Shown: in pieces, positions 43,248 through 51,686 of the stretch | Layout: each line of letters starts with the position of its first letter | How positions within the stretch are numbered: position 1 is the first letter of the stretch | Source: Pseudomonadales bacterium | Lineage (GTDB): Bacteria > Pseudomonadota > Gammaproteobacteria > Pseudomonadales > Pseudohongiellaceae | NCBI GenBank assembly: GCA_024234325.1 | Contig: JACKOJ010000004.1 | Coordinates: forward strand, 248,001 to 312,000 | Direction: 5' to 3' | Length of the DNA stretch: 64,000 bases | The notes under the pieces: generated by a model | Seen by the model: the letters and a program-made list of their open reading frames with translations, nothing else | Told to the model about the DNA's origin: nothing | Database searches by the model: none | Position numbers and translations under genes: made by a program

Positions 43248-44978
43248 ATGGCTGCAGATCTGAGTACCCGTCTACGCGAACACCTGCGCTTCATCTACCC
43301 GGAGCAGGATGTGGAGCAACTGACCCTGACGCTGCTCAACACCATGGGGTTGACGGCAGAGACAGAGGGCCCGCTGCCGCATCAGAACCACTGGGACCAG
43401 AGCGATATTCTGCTGATTACCTACGGCGACACGCTGCAACAGGAAGGCGAGAAACCGCTGCGCACCCTGCACCGCTTCCTCACCGGCAGGCTGGCCAACA
43501 CGGTGACCGATGTGCACATTCTGCCCTTCTTTCCCTACACCTCGGACGACGGCTTCTCCATCACCGACTATCTCGCCGTGAACGAATCCCTGGGCGAATG
43601 GGACGATGTGGAAGCCATTGCCAGCGAGTTCAAACTGATGTCCGACCTCGTCATCAACCACATGTCCTCGCGCAGCCGCTGGTTCGACAACTTCCGCAAA
43701 CGCGTGGACCCGGGCAAGGATTATTTCTTCGAGGCAGACCCGAAAACGGATATCTCCCGCGTGGTGCGGCCCCGCACCTCGCCCCTGCTGGTGCCGGTGA
43801 ACACGGAGGATGGCGAGCGTCATGTCTGGTGCACCTTCAGCGAGGATCAGGTAGACCTGAACTTTCGCAACCCGCAGGTGCTGGTCGAGTTCGTCAACAT
43901 CATTCGTCACTATATGGAACGCGGGGTACGCATTTTCCGCCTTGATGCCGTGGCCTTTCTGTGGAAAGAAATCGGCACGCCCTGCATTCATCTGGACCAG
44001 ACCCACGAGATCATCAAACTGCTGCGCCTGCTGATCGAACACCGCGACAGCAGCGCCGTGATCATCACCGAAACCAATGTGCCGAACCGGGAAAACCTCA
44101 CCTACTTCGGCAACGCGAATCAGGCCCACGTCATCTACAATTTCTCCCTGCCACCGCTGCTGGTGCACACCCTGCTTACCGGCAACTGTCGCCACCTGAA
44201 AACCTGGATGATGAGCATGCCACCCGCACAGAACGGCACCGCGTATCTCAACTTCATTGCCTCGCACGACGGCATCGGCCTGCGCCCCGCAGACGGCTAC
44301 CTGAATGAAGACGAAAAATTTGCCATGGTCAACGCCATTCAACGCTTCGGCGGCCAACTGACCATGCGCCGACTGGAGGATGGCAGCGATTCTCCCTACG
44401 AAATGAACATCAGCCTGTTCGATGCCCTCAAGGGCACCATCGACGGCAAACCCGATCAGTGGCAACTGCAACGCTTCCTGTGCGCGCATACGATCATGCT
44501 GGCGCTGGAGGGCATTCCCGCCTTCTACATTCACAGCCTGTTCGCAACCGAGAACGACTACGACCGTGCGAAACATACGGGCCGCGCACGCTCCATCAAT
44601 CGCCGGCAATGGCAGGTGGACACCCTGGAAACCCTGTTAGAGAACCCCTACTCCCACCACGCCAAAGCGTTCACGGAGCTCTCACGCCTGATGCAACTTC
44701 GCCGCAGGCAACCCGCCTTTCACCCCAATGCCACGCAGTTCACCATGCACCTTGGCCTCAACCTCTTTGGCTTCTGGCGTCAGAGCATGAGCCGGGCGCA
44801 AAGCATATTCTCAGTCAGCAACATCACCAACGAGACGCAGATTCTTTCGCTTGCCGATCTCAACCTGGTGAGCACCGATACCTGGAAGGATCTCATCAGC
44901 GGCAAACAATATGACGAGCATTATGAACAGATTGAGCTGCAACCCTATCAGAGCGTGTGGCTGAGCAACCTGGGATAG
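43248..44978 (+). CDS. GH13_18 sugar phosphorylase, probably glucosylglycerate phosphorylase
   Basis: 576 residues. A GH13 (beta/alpha)8 enzyme of the sucrose phosphorylase subfamily: region I DLVINHMSSRS, nucleophile Asp in FRLDAVAFLWK near residue 233, acid/base Glu in IITETNVPNREN near residue 276 and transition-state region FIASHDGIG. Sucrose phosphorylases are about 490-500 residues; this length and the operon partners point to the glucosylglycerate phosphorylase branch, which releases glucose 1-phosphate and glycerate. Sucrose or glucosylglycerol phosphorylase activity cannot be excluded. Confidence 0.85.
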   Translation: MAADLSTRLREHLRFIYPEQDVEQLTLTLLNTMGLTAETEGPLPHQNHWDQSDILLITYGDTLQQEGEKPLRTLHRFLTGRLANTVTDVHILPFFPYTSDDGFSITDYLAVNESLGEWDDVEAIASEFKLMSDLVINHMSSRSRWFDNFRKRVDPGKDYFFEADPKTDISRVVRPRTSPLLVPVNTEDGERHVWCTFSEDQVDLNFRNPQVLVEFVNIIRHYMERGVRIFRLDAVAFLWKEIGTPCIHLDQTHEIIKLLRLLIEHRDSSAVIITETNVPNRENLTYFGNANQAHVIYNFSLPPLLVHTLLTGNCRHLKTWMMSMPPAQNGTAYLNFIASHDGIGLRPADGYLNEDEKFAMVNAIQRFGGQLTMRRLEDGSDSPYEMNISLFDALKGTIDGKPDQWQLQRFLCAHTIMLALEGIPAFYIHSLFATENDYDRAKHTGRARSINRRQWQVDTLETLLENPYSHHAKAFTELSRLMQLRRRQPAFHPNATQFTMHLGLNLFGFWRQSMSRAQSIFSVSNITNETQILSLADLNLVSTDTWKDLISGKQYDEHYEQIELQPYQSVWLSNLG

Positions 44979-45136
44979 TAGGAATATTCTTACATTTTGT
45001 AATATTCATTTCAGTTCTGTCATAAAAAAGACGATTACGCGGAAAAACTTGTTTGGATTCCGCCCGATGGCGTAGACTCGACCCACAAGACGACAAAAAT
45101 AAGACTCTCCCGGCAGAAAACAACCTGGAATACTAG

Positions 45137-46819
45137 GTGAACATCTCGGCTTTCTTCGCGTGGACCGACGAACACCGCCGCGCAATCCAGTGGGTTGCTG
45201 CGCCCGTCTGTGCTGCCATGATGATCTGCGTCTACTTCATTGTGATGGCGACAGGCGGCATCAAGTACGTTTTTTCGCACTCGATGTATCTTCCCATCGT
45301 TTTCGCCGCCATTGTCTTCGGCGTGCGGGGTGGCCTGCTGACCGGCATTTTCGGCGGCCTGATTCTCGGCCCCTATGTCCCCATCGACACTCTCACCGGC
45401 GAACCGCAGCAGACCATCAACTGGCTCTACCGCATGGGCTTCTTTTCGTTGATTGGTTTGACTGTCGGACTCGCCAGCGACGGCATTCGTTCTTACATTT
45501 CCCGCCTTCGCTGGAGCAGCCGGCACGACAGCGCCACCCAACTGCCCAATCGCTCTGCTCTTGAGGAAGCCATCACACGTCTGCGGCGCCGGGATGGCAA
45601 GAATACTCAACTTCGCCACCTGCTGATGATTTCGCTGACCAACGTGCGCGAGATCGAAAGCAACTTCGGTTCGGAAGTGCTGGACAGCCTGATTCTGCAA
45701 ATGGCCAGCCGTGTGCAGATCAAGTCTCCTGCCGGTGTTCCTGTGTATCGCGTACACGAACACCAGGTTTGCCTGTTGCTGCGCCAGTACGAGAAATTCG
45801 ACATTCACCAATTCTGCAACACGCTGCGCAAGTACTATCAGGAGCCCTTCATTTTCAACGGGCTGCAAATGCACGGCGACATTCACATCGGTGTGGTGGA
45901 AATCGACGAGTTCAGCCGCTCGCCCGCGTTTTATATTCGTCGCGCCAATCAGGCAGTCAATGAGGCGCGAGAATCCGATGTACCGGTATTTACCGTTAGC
46001 GCGCACGATACCGATGAGACAATATCAGAGAACCTGGAGTTGCTGGGTTATCTCAAGGAAGCGCTGGATGCACAGCAACTGTTGATGCATTACCAGCCCA
46101 AGGTGAATCTGCGCAGTGGCGCCATCGAACACGTCGAAGCCCTGATGCGCTGGCAGCACCCCAGCATGGGCAACATTCCCCCTGCCCTGTTCATTCCGAG
46201 AGCCGAGCGCAGCACACTCATTGACCGTCTCACGGAATTTGCCCTTGACCAGTCCCTGCGCCAGGTTGTGGCATGGCGCAAGAAAGGCATGCATCTCAAG
46301 GTGGCGGTAAACATTTCCGCGCGCAATCTCTCGCAGCCCAGTTTCGTCTATCAGGTCATGCGCCTGCTGGACAAACACCAGCTCGACGGTTCGCACCTGG
46401 AACTGGAATTGACAGAGAATTCGCTGATGCACAATGTGCAGAAGGCCATCGACATTCTCGGCAAGCTCGCCCGCCAGGGCATTGCACTGTCCATCGACGA
46501 CTTCGGCACAGGCTACTCCTCCCTGCAGTATCTGCAGAAACTGCCAGTGTCCGTGATCAAGATCGACCAGTCATTTGTGCGCAACCTGGCAAGGGATGCC
46601 GGCGCCATCCACATCGTGGAGACCGCCGTGAATCTCGCGCACCGGATGGACATGACGGTGGTTGCCGAAGGAGTGGAGGACAGGAGTTCGCTACAGATGC
46701 TGCGCGACATTGGATGCGACATGGCGCAGGGCTTCTACATAGCCCGCCCGCGCTGCGCCGCCGAATTTACGCAGTGGCACAGCGCCTGCAAGGGACAACT
46801 GACAGAGCTCGAACAGTGA
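45137..46819 (+). CDS. Membrane EAL-domain cyclic di-GMP phosphodiesterase with degenerate GGDEF
   Basis: 560 residues starting at GTG 45137, the first codon after an in-frame TAG. Residues 1-120 hold about four membrane helices with a GGIKYVFSHSMYLPI motif. A degenerate GGDEF-like domain follows (HDSATQLPNRSALEEA; the GGDEF loop reads RVHEHQVC) with no catalytic signature. The C-terminal EAL domain is intact: EALMRWQHP, LELTENSLM, SIDDFGTGYSS and IKIDQSFV. It is predicted to hydrolyse cyclic di-GMP. The input domain may sense a membrane or redox signal. It converges on feoB with an 18-nt gap. Confidence 0.9.
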   Translation: MNISAFFAWTDEHRRAIQWVAAPVCAAMMICVYFIVMATGGIKYVFSHSMYLPIVFAAIVFGVRGGLLTGIFGGLILGPYVPIDTLTGEPQQTINWLYRMGFFSLIGLTVGLASDGIRSYISRLRWSSRHDSATQLPNRSALEEAITRLRRRDGKNTQLRHLLMISLTNVREIESNFGSEVLDSLILQMASRVQIKSPAGVPVYRVHEHQVCLLLRQYEKFDIHQFCNTLRKYYQEPFIFNGLQMHGDIHIGVVEIDEFSRSPAFYIRRANQAVNEARESDVPVFTVSAHDTDETISENLELLGYLKEALDAQQLLMHYQPKVNLRSGAIEHVEALMRWQHPSMGNIPPALFIPRAERSTLIDRLTEFALDQSLRQVVAWRKKGMHLKVAVNISARNLSQPSFVYQVMRLLDKHQLDGSHLELELTENSLMHNVQKAIDILGKLARQGIALSIDDFGTGYSSLQYLQKLPVSVIKIDQSFVRNLARDAGAIHIVETAVNLAHRMDMTVVAEGVEDRSSLQMLRDIGCDMAQGFYIARPRCAAEFTQWHSACKGQLTELEQ

Positions 46820-46837
46820 AGGGACGGCTTCGTCCCC

Positions 46838-48670
46838 TCAGAGCAGCGACACCAGGTTGTAGGCAAGAATCGCCATCAGGTAGGCAGCCAGACCGTAGAT
46901 GGCAAACATCTTCAGCGCCAGGGTGCGCGAACCGCTCTCCTTGCTGAGAATGGCCATGGTAGAAACACACATCAGCGCGATGGCAAAGAACACCAGCAGG
47001 GAAATGCCGGACGCAATGCTCAGGCCACTCGCCTGAATCTGTTCGGCCAGGGGCAGTACATTGTCGTCGCTGCCCTCGATGCCAAACATGGTGCCCAGCG
47101 TGCCCACGAACACTTCGCGGGCGAGGAAGGACGTCATGATCGCCACACCGTAGCGCCAGTCCAGCCCCAGCGGCGTGAAGATCGGCTCTACCACATGCCC
47201 CATCTGCCCCAGCCAGGAATTGCCGAGGTCTGTGCCCATGGTGGGGAAGTAGCCCAGCACCCAGATCACCACCGTGACCGTGAAGATGATCTTGCCCGCC
47301 TTGGTCACAAAGTGCTTGGAGCGGTTCCACGAATTGCGGATGAGCGGCTGCCAGGCCGGCAGACGATAGGGCGGCATCTCCAGCACAAAGGGCAGGTCTT
47401 CGTAGTGATCCTTGCTTGCGCGCGTCAGCACACTGGTGGCGATCAGTCCGCACATCATGCCGAAGAAATACACCCCGAACATGGCCGCGCCCTGCACGCC
47501 AACCAGACCACCAAAAATCGTGGTGGCGGGAAGAAAGGCAGCAATCAGCAGCGTGTACACCGGCAGGCGCGCCGAACACGGCATCAGCGGAATGGCAATA
47601 TAGGTGAGCAGGCGCTTCTTCGGCGAATCAATGGAGCGCGCCGCGTAAATGCCAGGAATGGCACAGGCCACACCGGAGAGCATGGGAATGAAACTCTTGC
47701 CCGTGAGGCCGAACAGGCGCAGGGGCTTGTGGCAGATCAGTGCCGCGCGGGCCATGTAACCGCTGTCCTCCAGAATGCCAATGACAAAGGTCAGCACGAA
47801 GATCTGCGGCACAAATACCAGAAAGGCACCAATGCCGCCGAACAGCGCGTCGGCCACAAAATCCTTGGCGATCTGATTGGGAATCAGCGGCACGACCACC
47901 GCCGCCATATCGGCAATCAGCGCCTCAATCGCGTCCATCGCAGGGGCGGCCCAGGTGAAGATGGACTGGAACATCATGTACATGATGGCGAAGAACACCA
48001 GGCCACCGATGGCCGTGTGCAGGAAGAAACCATCCAGGCGCGCCTGGCTCTTGATCAGCAGGTCGCCCTTTGGCCCGTATTTGTGTGCCAGCTTGTGCGC
48101 GGTGCCCCGCAGCACAGCGTCCGGCACCTCGGCAATGCTCTGGTTCACGTCGCCCTTGGCGTTGCTCACGCCCTGACGAATCTGCTCCAGCACCTGATCC
48201 AACCCCTTGCCGCTGCGGGCAGACACCGGAATCACCGGCGCCTGCATCTCCTCGGACAGACCCGCCAGGTCCATGGCGATCTTGTGCCGCTCCAGCACAT
48301 CCATCATGTTCGCCACCACCACGGCATGCTTGCCATGACGTTCGCACTCGCGAATCACCTGCAGGGTGAAATACAGGCTCTTCTCCAGGCGGGTCACGTC
48401 GATCAGGCACAGCACCTGCACCACATCCGGGTCGTCCAGCGCCTGACTGAAGAAGTTCACCGCCACCTGCTCTTCCCCGGAGATGGGGTGCAGCGAATAG
48501 GAACCGGGGAAGTCCACCAGCACCACTTCCGGGATGGAGGCCAGACGACCGCTGGCCACGTCCACGGTGATGCCAGGGTAATTGGCCACGCGCTGATGCA
48601 TGCCGGTCAGGCGGTTGAACAACAGGCTTTTGCCGGAGTTCGGGCTGCCAATCAGGATGATCTTCTTCAT
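46838..48670 (-). CDS. feoB: Ferrous iron transporter FeoB (short form)
   Basis: 610 residues against 773 in E. coli FeoB. The N-terminal G domain has G1 GSPNSGKS, G3 DFPGSYS and a G4-like NMMD. The GDI region and then the membrane domain with two nucleoside-recognition (Gate) repeats (MLSGVACAIPGIYAARSI, TSFLAREVFVGTLG) follow. The shortness reflects a compact linker and the missing C-terminal cytosolic extension; the core looks intact. It imports Fe2+ driven by its GTPase. It follows feoA by 13 nt and is under the same Fur-box promoter. Confidence 0.95.
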   Translation of the reverse strand: MKKIILIGSPNSGKSLLFNRLTGMHQRVANYPGITVDVASGRLASIPEVVLVDFPGSYSLHPISGEEQVAVNFFSQALDDPDVVQVLCLIDVTRLEKSLYFTLQVIRECERHGKHAVVVANMMDVLERHKIAMDLAGLSEEMQAPVIPVSARSGKGLDQVLEQIRQGVSNAKGDVNQSIAEVPDAVLRGTAHKLAHKYGPKGDLLIKSQARLDGFFLHTAIGGLVFFAIMYMMFQSIFTWAAPAMDAIEALIADMAAVVVPLIPNQIAKDFVADALFGGIGAFLVFVPQIFVLTFVIGILEDSGYMARAALICHKPLRLFGLTGKSFIPMLSGVACAIPGIYAARSIDSPKKRLLTYIAIPLMPCSARLPVYTLLIAAFLPATTIFGGLVGVQGAAMFGVYFFGMMCGLIATSVLTRASKDHYEDLPFVLEMPPYRLPAWQPLIRNSWNRSKHFVTKAGKIIFTVTVVIWVLGYFPTMGTDLGNSWLGQMGHVVEPIFTPLGLDWRYGVAIMTSFLAREVFVGTLGTMFGIEGSDDNVLPLAEQIQASGLSIASGISLLVFFAIALMCVSTMAILSKESGSRTLALKMFAIYGLAAYLMAILAYNLVSLL

Positions 48671-48683
48671 GCAGGGCCTACTT

Positions 48684-48929
48684 TCATGCGGTCGCTACCG
48701 GCGTGACCAGAATATGGCGGGCCACGTCGTCATCGAGGGAAAAAATGGAGTTGGACACCCGGTACACCTTGGGCGCGCCAAAGGCGGGTGTCTGCAGACA
48801 GGTAATGACTTCCCCGGGATGAAACCCCAGCTCCATCAGGCGAATACGGTAATTCTCTGCCAGCGCGGTATCAAAATCGCTGATCCGGCCCTGAGCGCCG
48901 GCCTTCAAAGACCAAAGGGAAGAAAACAT
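48684..48929 (-). CDS. feoA: Ferrous iron transport protein FeoA
   Basis: 81 residues, a single SH3-like FeoA domain (RIRLMELGFHPGEVITCLQTPAFGAP, seen here as RLMELGFHPGE and TPAFGAPKVY). It interacts with FeoB and is needed for Fe2+ uptake. Its start is about 65 nt downstream of the Fur-controlled promoter. No FeoC follows feoB. Confidence 0.92.
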   Translation of the reverse strand: MFSSLWSLKAGAQGRISDFDTALAENYRIRLMELGFHPGEVITCLQTPAFGAPKVYRVSNSIFSLDDDVARHILVTPVATA

Positions 48930-48992
48930 AGCTACCTGTAACGTGTGTGGTCAGGACACAGGCGCTCCAGCGCTCCATATCCAAGAAAGCCG

Positions 48993-49022
48993 GATGATAA
49001 CCATTATCATTTAGAAAGGCAA
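48993..49022 (-). promoter_or_regulatory. feoAB promoter with overlapping Fur box
   Basis: A 7-1-7 Fur site, TGATAAC-C-ATTATCA (48995-49009), matches the consensus TGATAATNATTATCA at 14 of 15 positions. On the minus strand a -35 TTGCCT (49017-49022) and -10 TATCAT (48994-48999) are 17 nt apart, with the Fur site across the -10. Iron repression of feoAB is expected. Confidence 0.88.
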
Positions 49023-49191
49023 AGGAAGTTGGAGGGAAACGGGCGGGATTTGCAGTGGGTTTGATTCAGCGCAAAGGGTGGACGGATAGGCTGGGTCGAA
49101 CCCTCCGTTATTGTGGGAACTGTAAGGCTTGGGTATTCTGCTGGTCCAGCTTCCTTATATATCAACCTCTCTGGACTTACGGACGCCCCTA

Positions 49192-49638
49192 ATGCCCATC
49201 TATCGCGTTGAAACGTCCGATCTGGAGAGCCTGGCTGCCATCTCGGACGCCGCCATTGAGCATGGTGTCTCTGCTCCGCCTGAAGTGTTGGCGGACTTTA
49301 AACAGTTGTGCCGCAAGTACACTGCCCTCGATTCCGACAATCCCGAGTGTGCCTTTCTGAAGTTCGTGGAAGTCGACGTGATCCTGGGGTACATCCTGGT
49401 GAAGGACTACTGGAATCTGTCGAACCTGTTCGTATTGCCAGCACACCAGAAGCGCGGGGTTGGGAAGGCGCTGCTTGAAGAGGCGCTTTCGATCTGCAGG
49501 GCAAACTCCAGTCGAGGATATGTGCGCCTGAACTCCTCTCTCAATGCAGTGCAATTTTATCAGCGGCTTGGATTTGTGGAGGCTGATGAGCGAGTCGTGC
49601 GGCGGCCTTATTCTGTGCCGATGGAGTATTTGCTGTAA
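49192..49638 (+). CDS. GNAT-family N-acetyltransferase
   Basis: 148 residues from ATG 49192; the frame is open to 49129, but the family start MPIYRVETSDLESLAAIS fits this codon. Acetyl-CoA motif A, FVLPAHQKRGVGKALLEEAL, shown as LPAHQKRGVGKALL, has the Q/RxxGxG/A pyrophosphate loop. The C-terminal LNSSLNAVQFYQRLGFVEAD is standard for GNATs. Substrate unknown. It begins the A/T-richer stretch that ends at the tRNA. Confidence 0.88.
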   Translation: MPIYRVETSDLESLAAISDAAIEHGVSAPPEVLADFKQLCRKYTALDSDNPECAFLKFVEVDVILGYILVKDYWNLSNLFVLPAHQKRGVGKALLEEALSICRANSSRGYVRLNSSLNAVQFYQRLGFVEADERVVRRPYSVPMEYLL

Positions 49639-49752
49639 AGGCGTTGAGGTCTGTAGCGAGCGCTATGCTTTTCTAATCAACTGGTTTATAACGATAAGAA
49701 AATAAATCAACGGGTCAGGTACCTTGATCTAATATGACTTGTGTGTGAAGCC

Positions 49753-50199
49753 ATGAAAAAACAGAATCTGGTAATTCTTTTACTACTCTTGATGCCTGGC
49801 CTCAGCGCGACTCTCCTTCCTGGCACAGTAATCGCGACTACTGAAGGTCCAAGAATTACGCTCGACAGCAAGACTGCCAATGAATTGGGAATTTTTCTGG
49901 AGACAGGGAATTTCAGCTACGAACTCCTGGACGCCCCCTCTCCGTTGTTCTTCGAACTGGACTTATCAGCCTTCGGGGCTTGTAAAGTGCGGGATGTCGG
50001 AATAGATGTACGGGATTCTGCTGGCACACTCGTATTTAGTACAGGAATATCCCACTCTTCGAACGCCCACTACCCTTTTCGCCTTGGCCGGGAGTATTTG
50101 AAGACAACCATGATCGGAATTGCTTGTGATGACGGGCCTGATGTTCTTTCGCGTTTGTATCAATTCACCTTGGGGAACCTGGTGCAACTCCCTCAGTAA
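49753..50199 (+). CDS. Small secreted protein of unknown function
   Basis: 148 residues from ATG 49753; a frame opening at 49741 adds four residues. Residues 1-32 form a signal peptide (KKQNLVILLLLLMPGLSATLL). The mature part has a beta-rich look, with two cysteines (ACKVRD and IACDDG) that could form a disulfide. I recognise no family. Codon use is A/T-richer than the window average. Confidence 0.65.
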   Translation: MKKQNLVILLLLLMPGLSATLLPGTVIATTEGPRITLDSKTANELGIFLETGNFSYELLDAPSPLFFELDLSAFGACKVRDVGIDVRDSAGTLVFSTGISHSSNAHYPFRLGREYLKTTMIGIACDDGPDVLSRLYQFTLGNLVQLPQ

Positions 50200-50564
50200 T
50201 CAGAAAAATGTTTTCCCCACCGCGATTGGCGCAGCCGCAGCCTTCGTCCTGCGCAAAACAAAAGGAACGAAAGTAATCTGATGCAGTTTTTTAAACTGGA
50301 CACAAGAAACGGCAATGACAGAGATTTTCTGGCATATATCTGAATAAGGTTCTATATGTAAGAACTGTAGATTACGCATGCATGTCTACGGAATGAGACT
50401 GTTGCAGCGTAAATTCATACATTTCAATAAGCTGGTAACCAATCCACCTTGTTTGGCGATTATCGCAAAGAGGCCTTGATCGACTTGGGGAATACAACTA
50501 GAATTGGCGCAACTACTTACCTCTTAGGGGCATCATTAAGTTGATGTCAATTTGAGGAGAAAAG
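50200..50564. other. A/T-rich region with possible gene remnant upstream of the NYN gene
   Basis: No complete gene is seen. A 36-codon stretch from 50431 to 50541 (ending GNTTRIGATTYLLGASLS then TGA) reads like the end of a protein but has no start, so it may be a remnant. A small frame at 50281-50343 (MQFFKLDTRN...) has a weak ribosome binding site. A 28-nt segment at 50226-50253 is an imperfect copy of 51299-51326. Confidence 0.4.
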
Positions 50565-50585
50565 ACCGCCGAAAGGCGGTTTTTT
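50565..50585 (+). terminator. Intrinsic terminator just before the NYN gene
   Basis: Stem ACCGCC/GGCGGT with a GAAA tetraloop and a T run, ending 9 nt before the first NYN start codon. It would end any transcript from the preceding region, or act as an attenuator for the NYN gene. Confidence 0.85.
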
Positions 50586-50594
50586 CATTTTGGA

Positions 50595-51275
50595 ATGATG
50601 AAAACCATGGAAACAGCGGTTTATATCGACGGCTACAACCTTTTCTATGGCCGTTTACGCGGTACTCCATATAAGTGGCTAGACATTGTAAAACTCTCCG
50701 AATTAATTACTAAAATTCAAAATCCCTCTTCGACTGTTCTAACCGTTAAGTACTTTACTTCGCCGATCAAAGCCAATTTTTCAACCCATGGCCAAGCATC
50801 TGTAGAATCCCAAAACACTTACCACAGAGCATTGACATACCTCTATGGCTCTCGCTTGCAAATAATCAACGGGTATCACACGGTTGAGAAAGCTACTCCC
50901 CCACGATACAAGGAACCCATTGATAAGGATGATCGAGTGGAAGTATGGAAATTTGAGGAAAAGCAAACTGACGTCAATCTGGCCCTGCATCTCTATCGGG
51001 ATTCGATCAGAGAGGGCCTTAAGCAACAGGTCGTTATTTCAAATGACACAGACCTGGAGATGGCACTTAGGCTAGTTAAAATGGACAGCCCTCTCGTTGC
51101 GATGGGCATCATCATTCCAAACAGAGAAGGAGGCGCAAGGAGAACAAACAAGGCGTTATCCATTCACAGTGACTGGACCCGAAGAGAAATCAAGGACTCT
51201 GAATGTGAAACCTGTCTCCTGCCTGGCAAAATTCCCACTCTCAAAAGACCTATAAATAAGCCAAGTTATTGGTAA
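50595..51275 (+). CDS. NYN-domain (PIN-like) ribonuclease
   Basis: 226 residues; in-frame ATGs at 50595, 50598 and 50607 leave the exact start open. The NYN fold is seen in YIDGYNLFYGRL (first catalytic Asp), VDxxL-type DVNLALHLYRDS and VISNDTDLEMALRL with the acidic pair. A C-terminal CxxC-like ECETCLLPGK follows. NYN proteins are Mg2+-dependent RNases used in RNA processing and sometimes in defence modules. The gene is A/T-richer than its neighbours and lies alone between an intrinsic terminator and hairpins next to a tRNA gene, which suggests acquisition. Confidence 0.85.
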   Translation: MMKTMETAVYIDGYNLFYGRLRGTPYKWLDIVKLSELITKIQNPSSTVLTVKYFTSPIKANFSTHGQASVESQNTYHRALTYLYGSRLQIINGYHTVEKATPPRYKEPIDKDDRVEVWKFEEKQTDVNLALHLYRDSIREGLKQQVVISNDTDLEMALRLVKMDSPLVAMGIIIPNREGGARRTNKALSIHSDWTRREIKDSECETCLLPGKIPTLKRPINKPSYW

Positions 51276-51295
51276 CCAAATCACGATTGATTCGA

Positions 51296-51363
51296 ACTTT
51301 GGCGCAGCCAAAGTCCTCACCCTGCGGGCAGCCTGCGGCTGTCCCGGTTGCTCTCGCAACCGG
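51296..51363. repeat. Chain of three consecutive hairpins downstream of the NYN gene
   Basis: Three stems follow one another: 51296-51314 (ACTTTGGC, loop GCA, perfect 8 bp), 51326-51344 (GGGCAGCC with one mismatch, loop TGC) and 51344-51363 (CCGGTTGC, loop TCTC, perfect 8 bp). A fourth, larger hairpin continues to the tRNA. No T run follows any of the three. Confidence 0.7.
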
Positions 51364-51370
51364 TCGAACG

Positions 51371-51402
51371 GAGCACGTTCTTCGGCCGGGTGCGCCATAC
51401 CC
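51371..51402 (+). repeat. Inverted partial copy of the tRNA-Arg 3' end
   Basis: 51385-51402 is the perfect 18-nt inverse of 51433-51450, which covers the CCA end and acceptor 3' strand of the tRNA gene plus 5 nt of its flank. Further left, GCACGTTCTTCGGC is a decayed version of the T arm (GCACGTTCGAATCGTGC). The copy is on the opposite strand, across the tRNA terminator. Confidence 0.7.
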
Positions 51403-51431
51403 AAAAAAAAAGCCTGCATAAGCAGGCTTTT
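51403..51431 (-). terminator. Intrinsic terminator of the tRNA-Arg gene
   Basis: Stem AAAAGCCTGC/GCAGGCTTTT with loop TTAT on the minus strand, followed by further T residues, beginning 7 nt after the tRNA CCA. Its outer sequences extend the pairing through the inverted tRNA fragment to about 64 nt. Confidence 0.88.
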
Positions 51432-51437
51432 GGGGTA

Positions 51438-51514
51438 TGGCGCACCCGGCACGATTCGAACGTGCGACCACCTAGTTCGTAGCCAGGTACTCTATCCAGC
51501 TGAGCTACGGGTGC
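51438..51514 (-). tRNA. tRNA-Arg (anticodon ACG)
   Basis: 77 nt with encoded CCA. Acceptor GCACCCG pairs with CGGGTGC; the D arm reads GCTCAGCTGGATAGAGT; the anticodon stem CCTGG/CTAGG (one G-T pair) holds loop CTACGAA with anticodon ACG; the T arm is CGCACGTTCGAATCGTGC-like. The A34 is normally deaminated to inosine by TadA to read CGU, CGC and CGA. Confidence 0.95.
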
Positions 51515-51528
51515 GTAAAGAGGTGCGT

Positions 51529-51555
51529 ATTATATAGAAATTGGCGCGCTTGCAA
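51529..51555 (-). promoter_or_regulatory. Promoter of the tRNA-Arg gene
   Basis: A perfect -10 TATAAT (51529-51534) with a -35-like TTGCAA or TTTGCA 15-16 nt upstream (51550-51556). The discriminator ACGCACC is G/C-rich, as at stringently controlled stable-RNA promoters, and the leader before the tRNA is only a few nucleotides. Confidence 0.75.
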
Positions 51556-51686
51556 AGGGGTTTTTTTACTCGTGTTCGCCATATTTCTGCAATTTTGGGC
51601 TTGCATGTTACTATCAGGCCACTTCACGGCCTCGGGGGCCGTGTTCCGATGTTACAGGCTGACAGCAGCAGGCAGGTCGTAAGCTC

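Noticed and set aside
47195..48706. Long plus-strand frame opposite feoB
   Set aside because: His- and Gln-rich shadow; FeoB is complete on the other strand.
50200..51400. Possible integron cassette around the NYN gene
   Set aside because: The flanking similarity (50226-50253 and 51299-51326) does not show attC core sites (GTTRRRY and its complement) in the right places, and no integrase is present.
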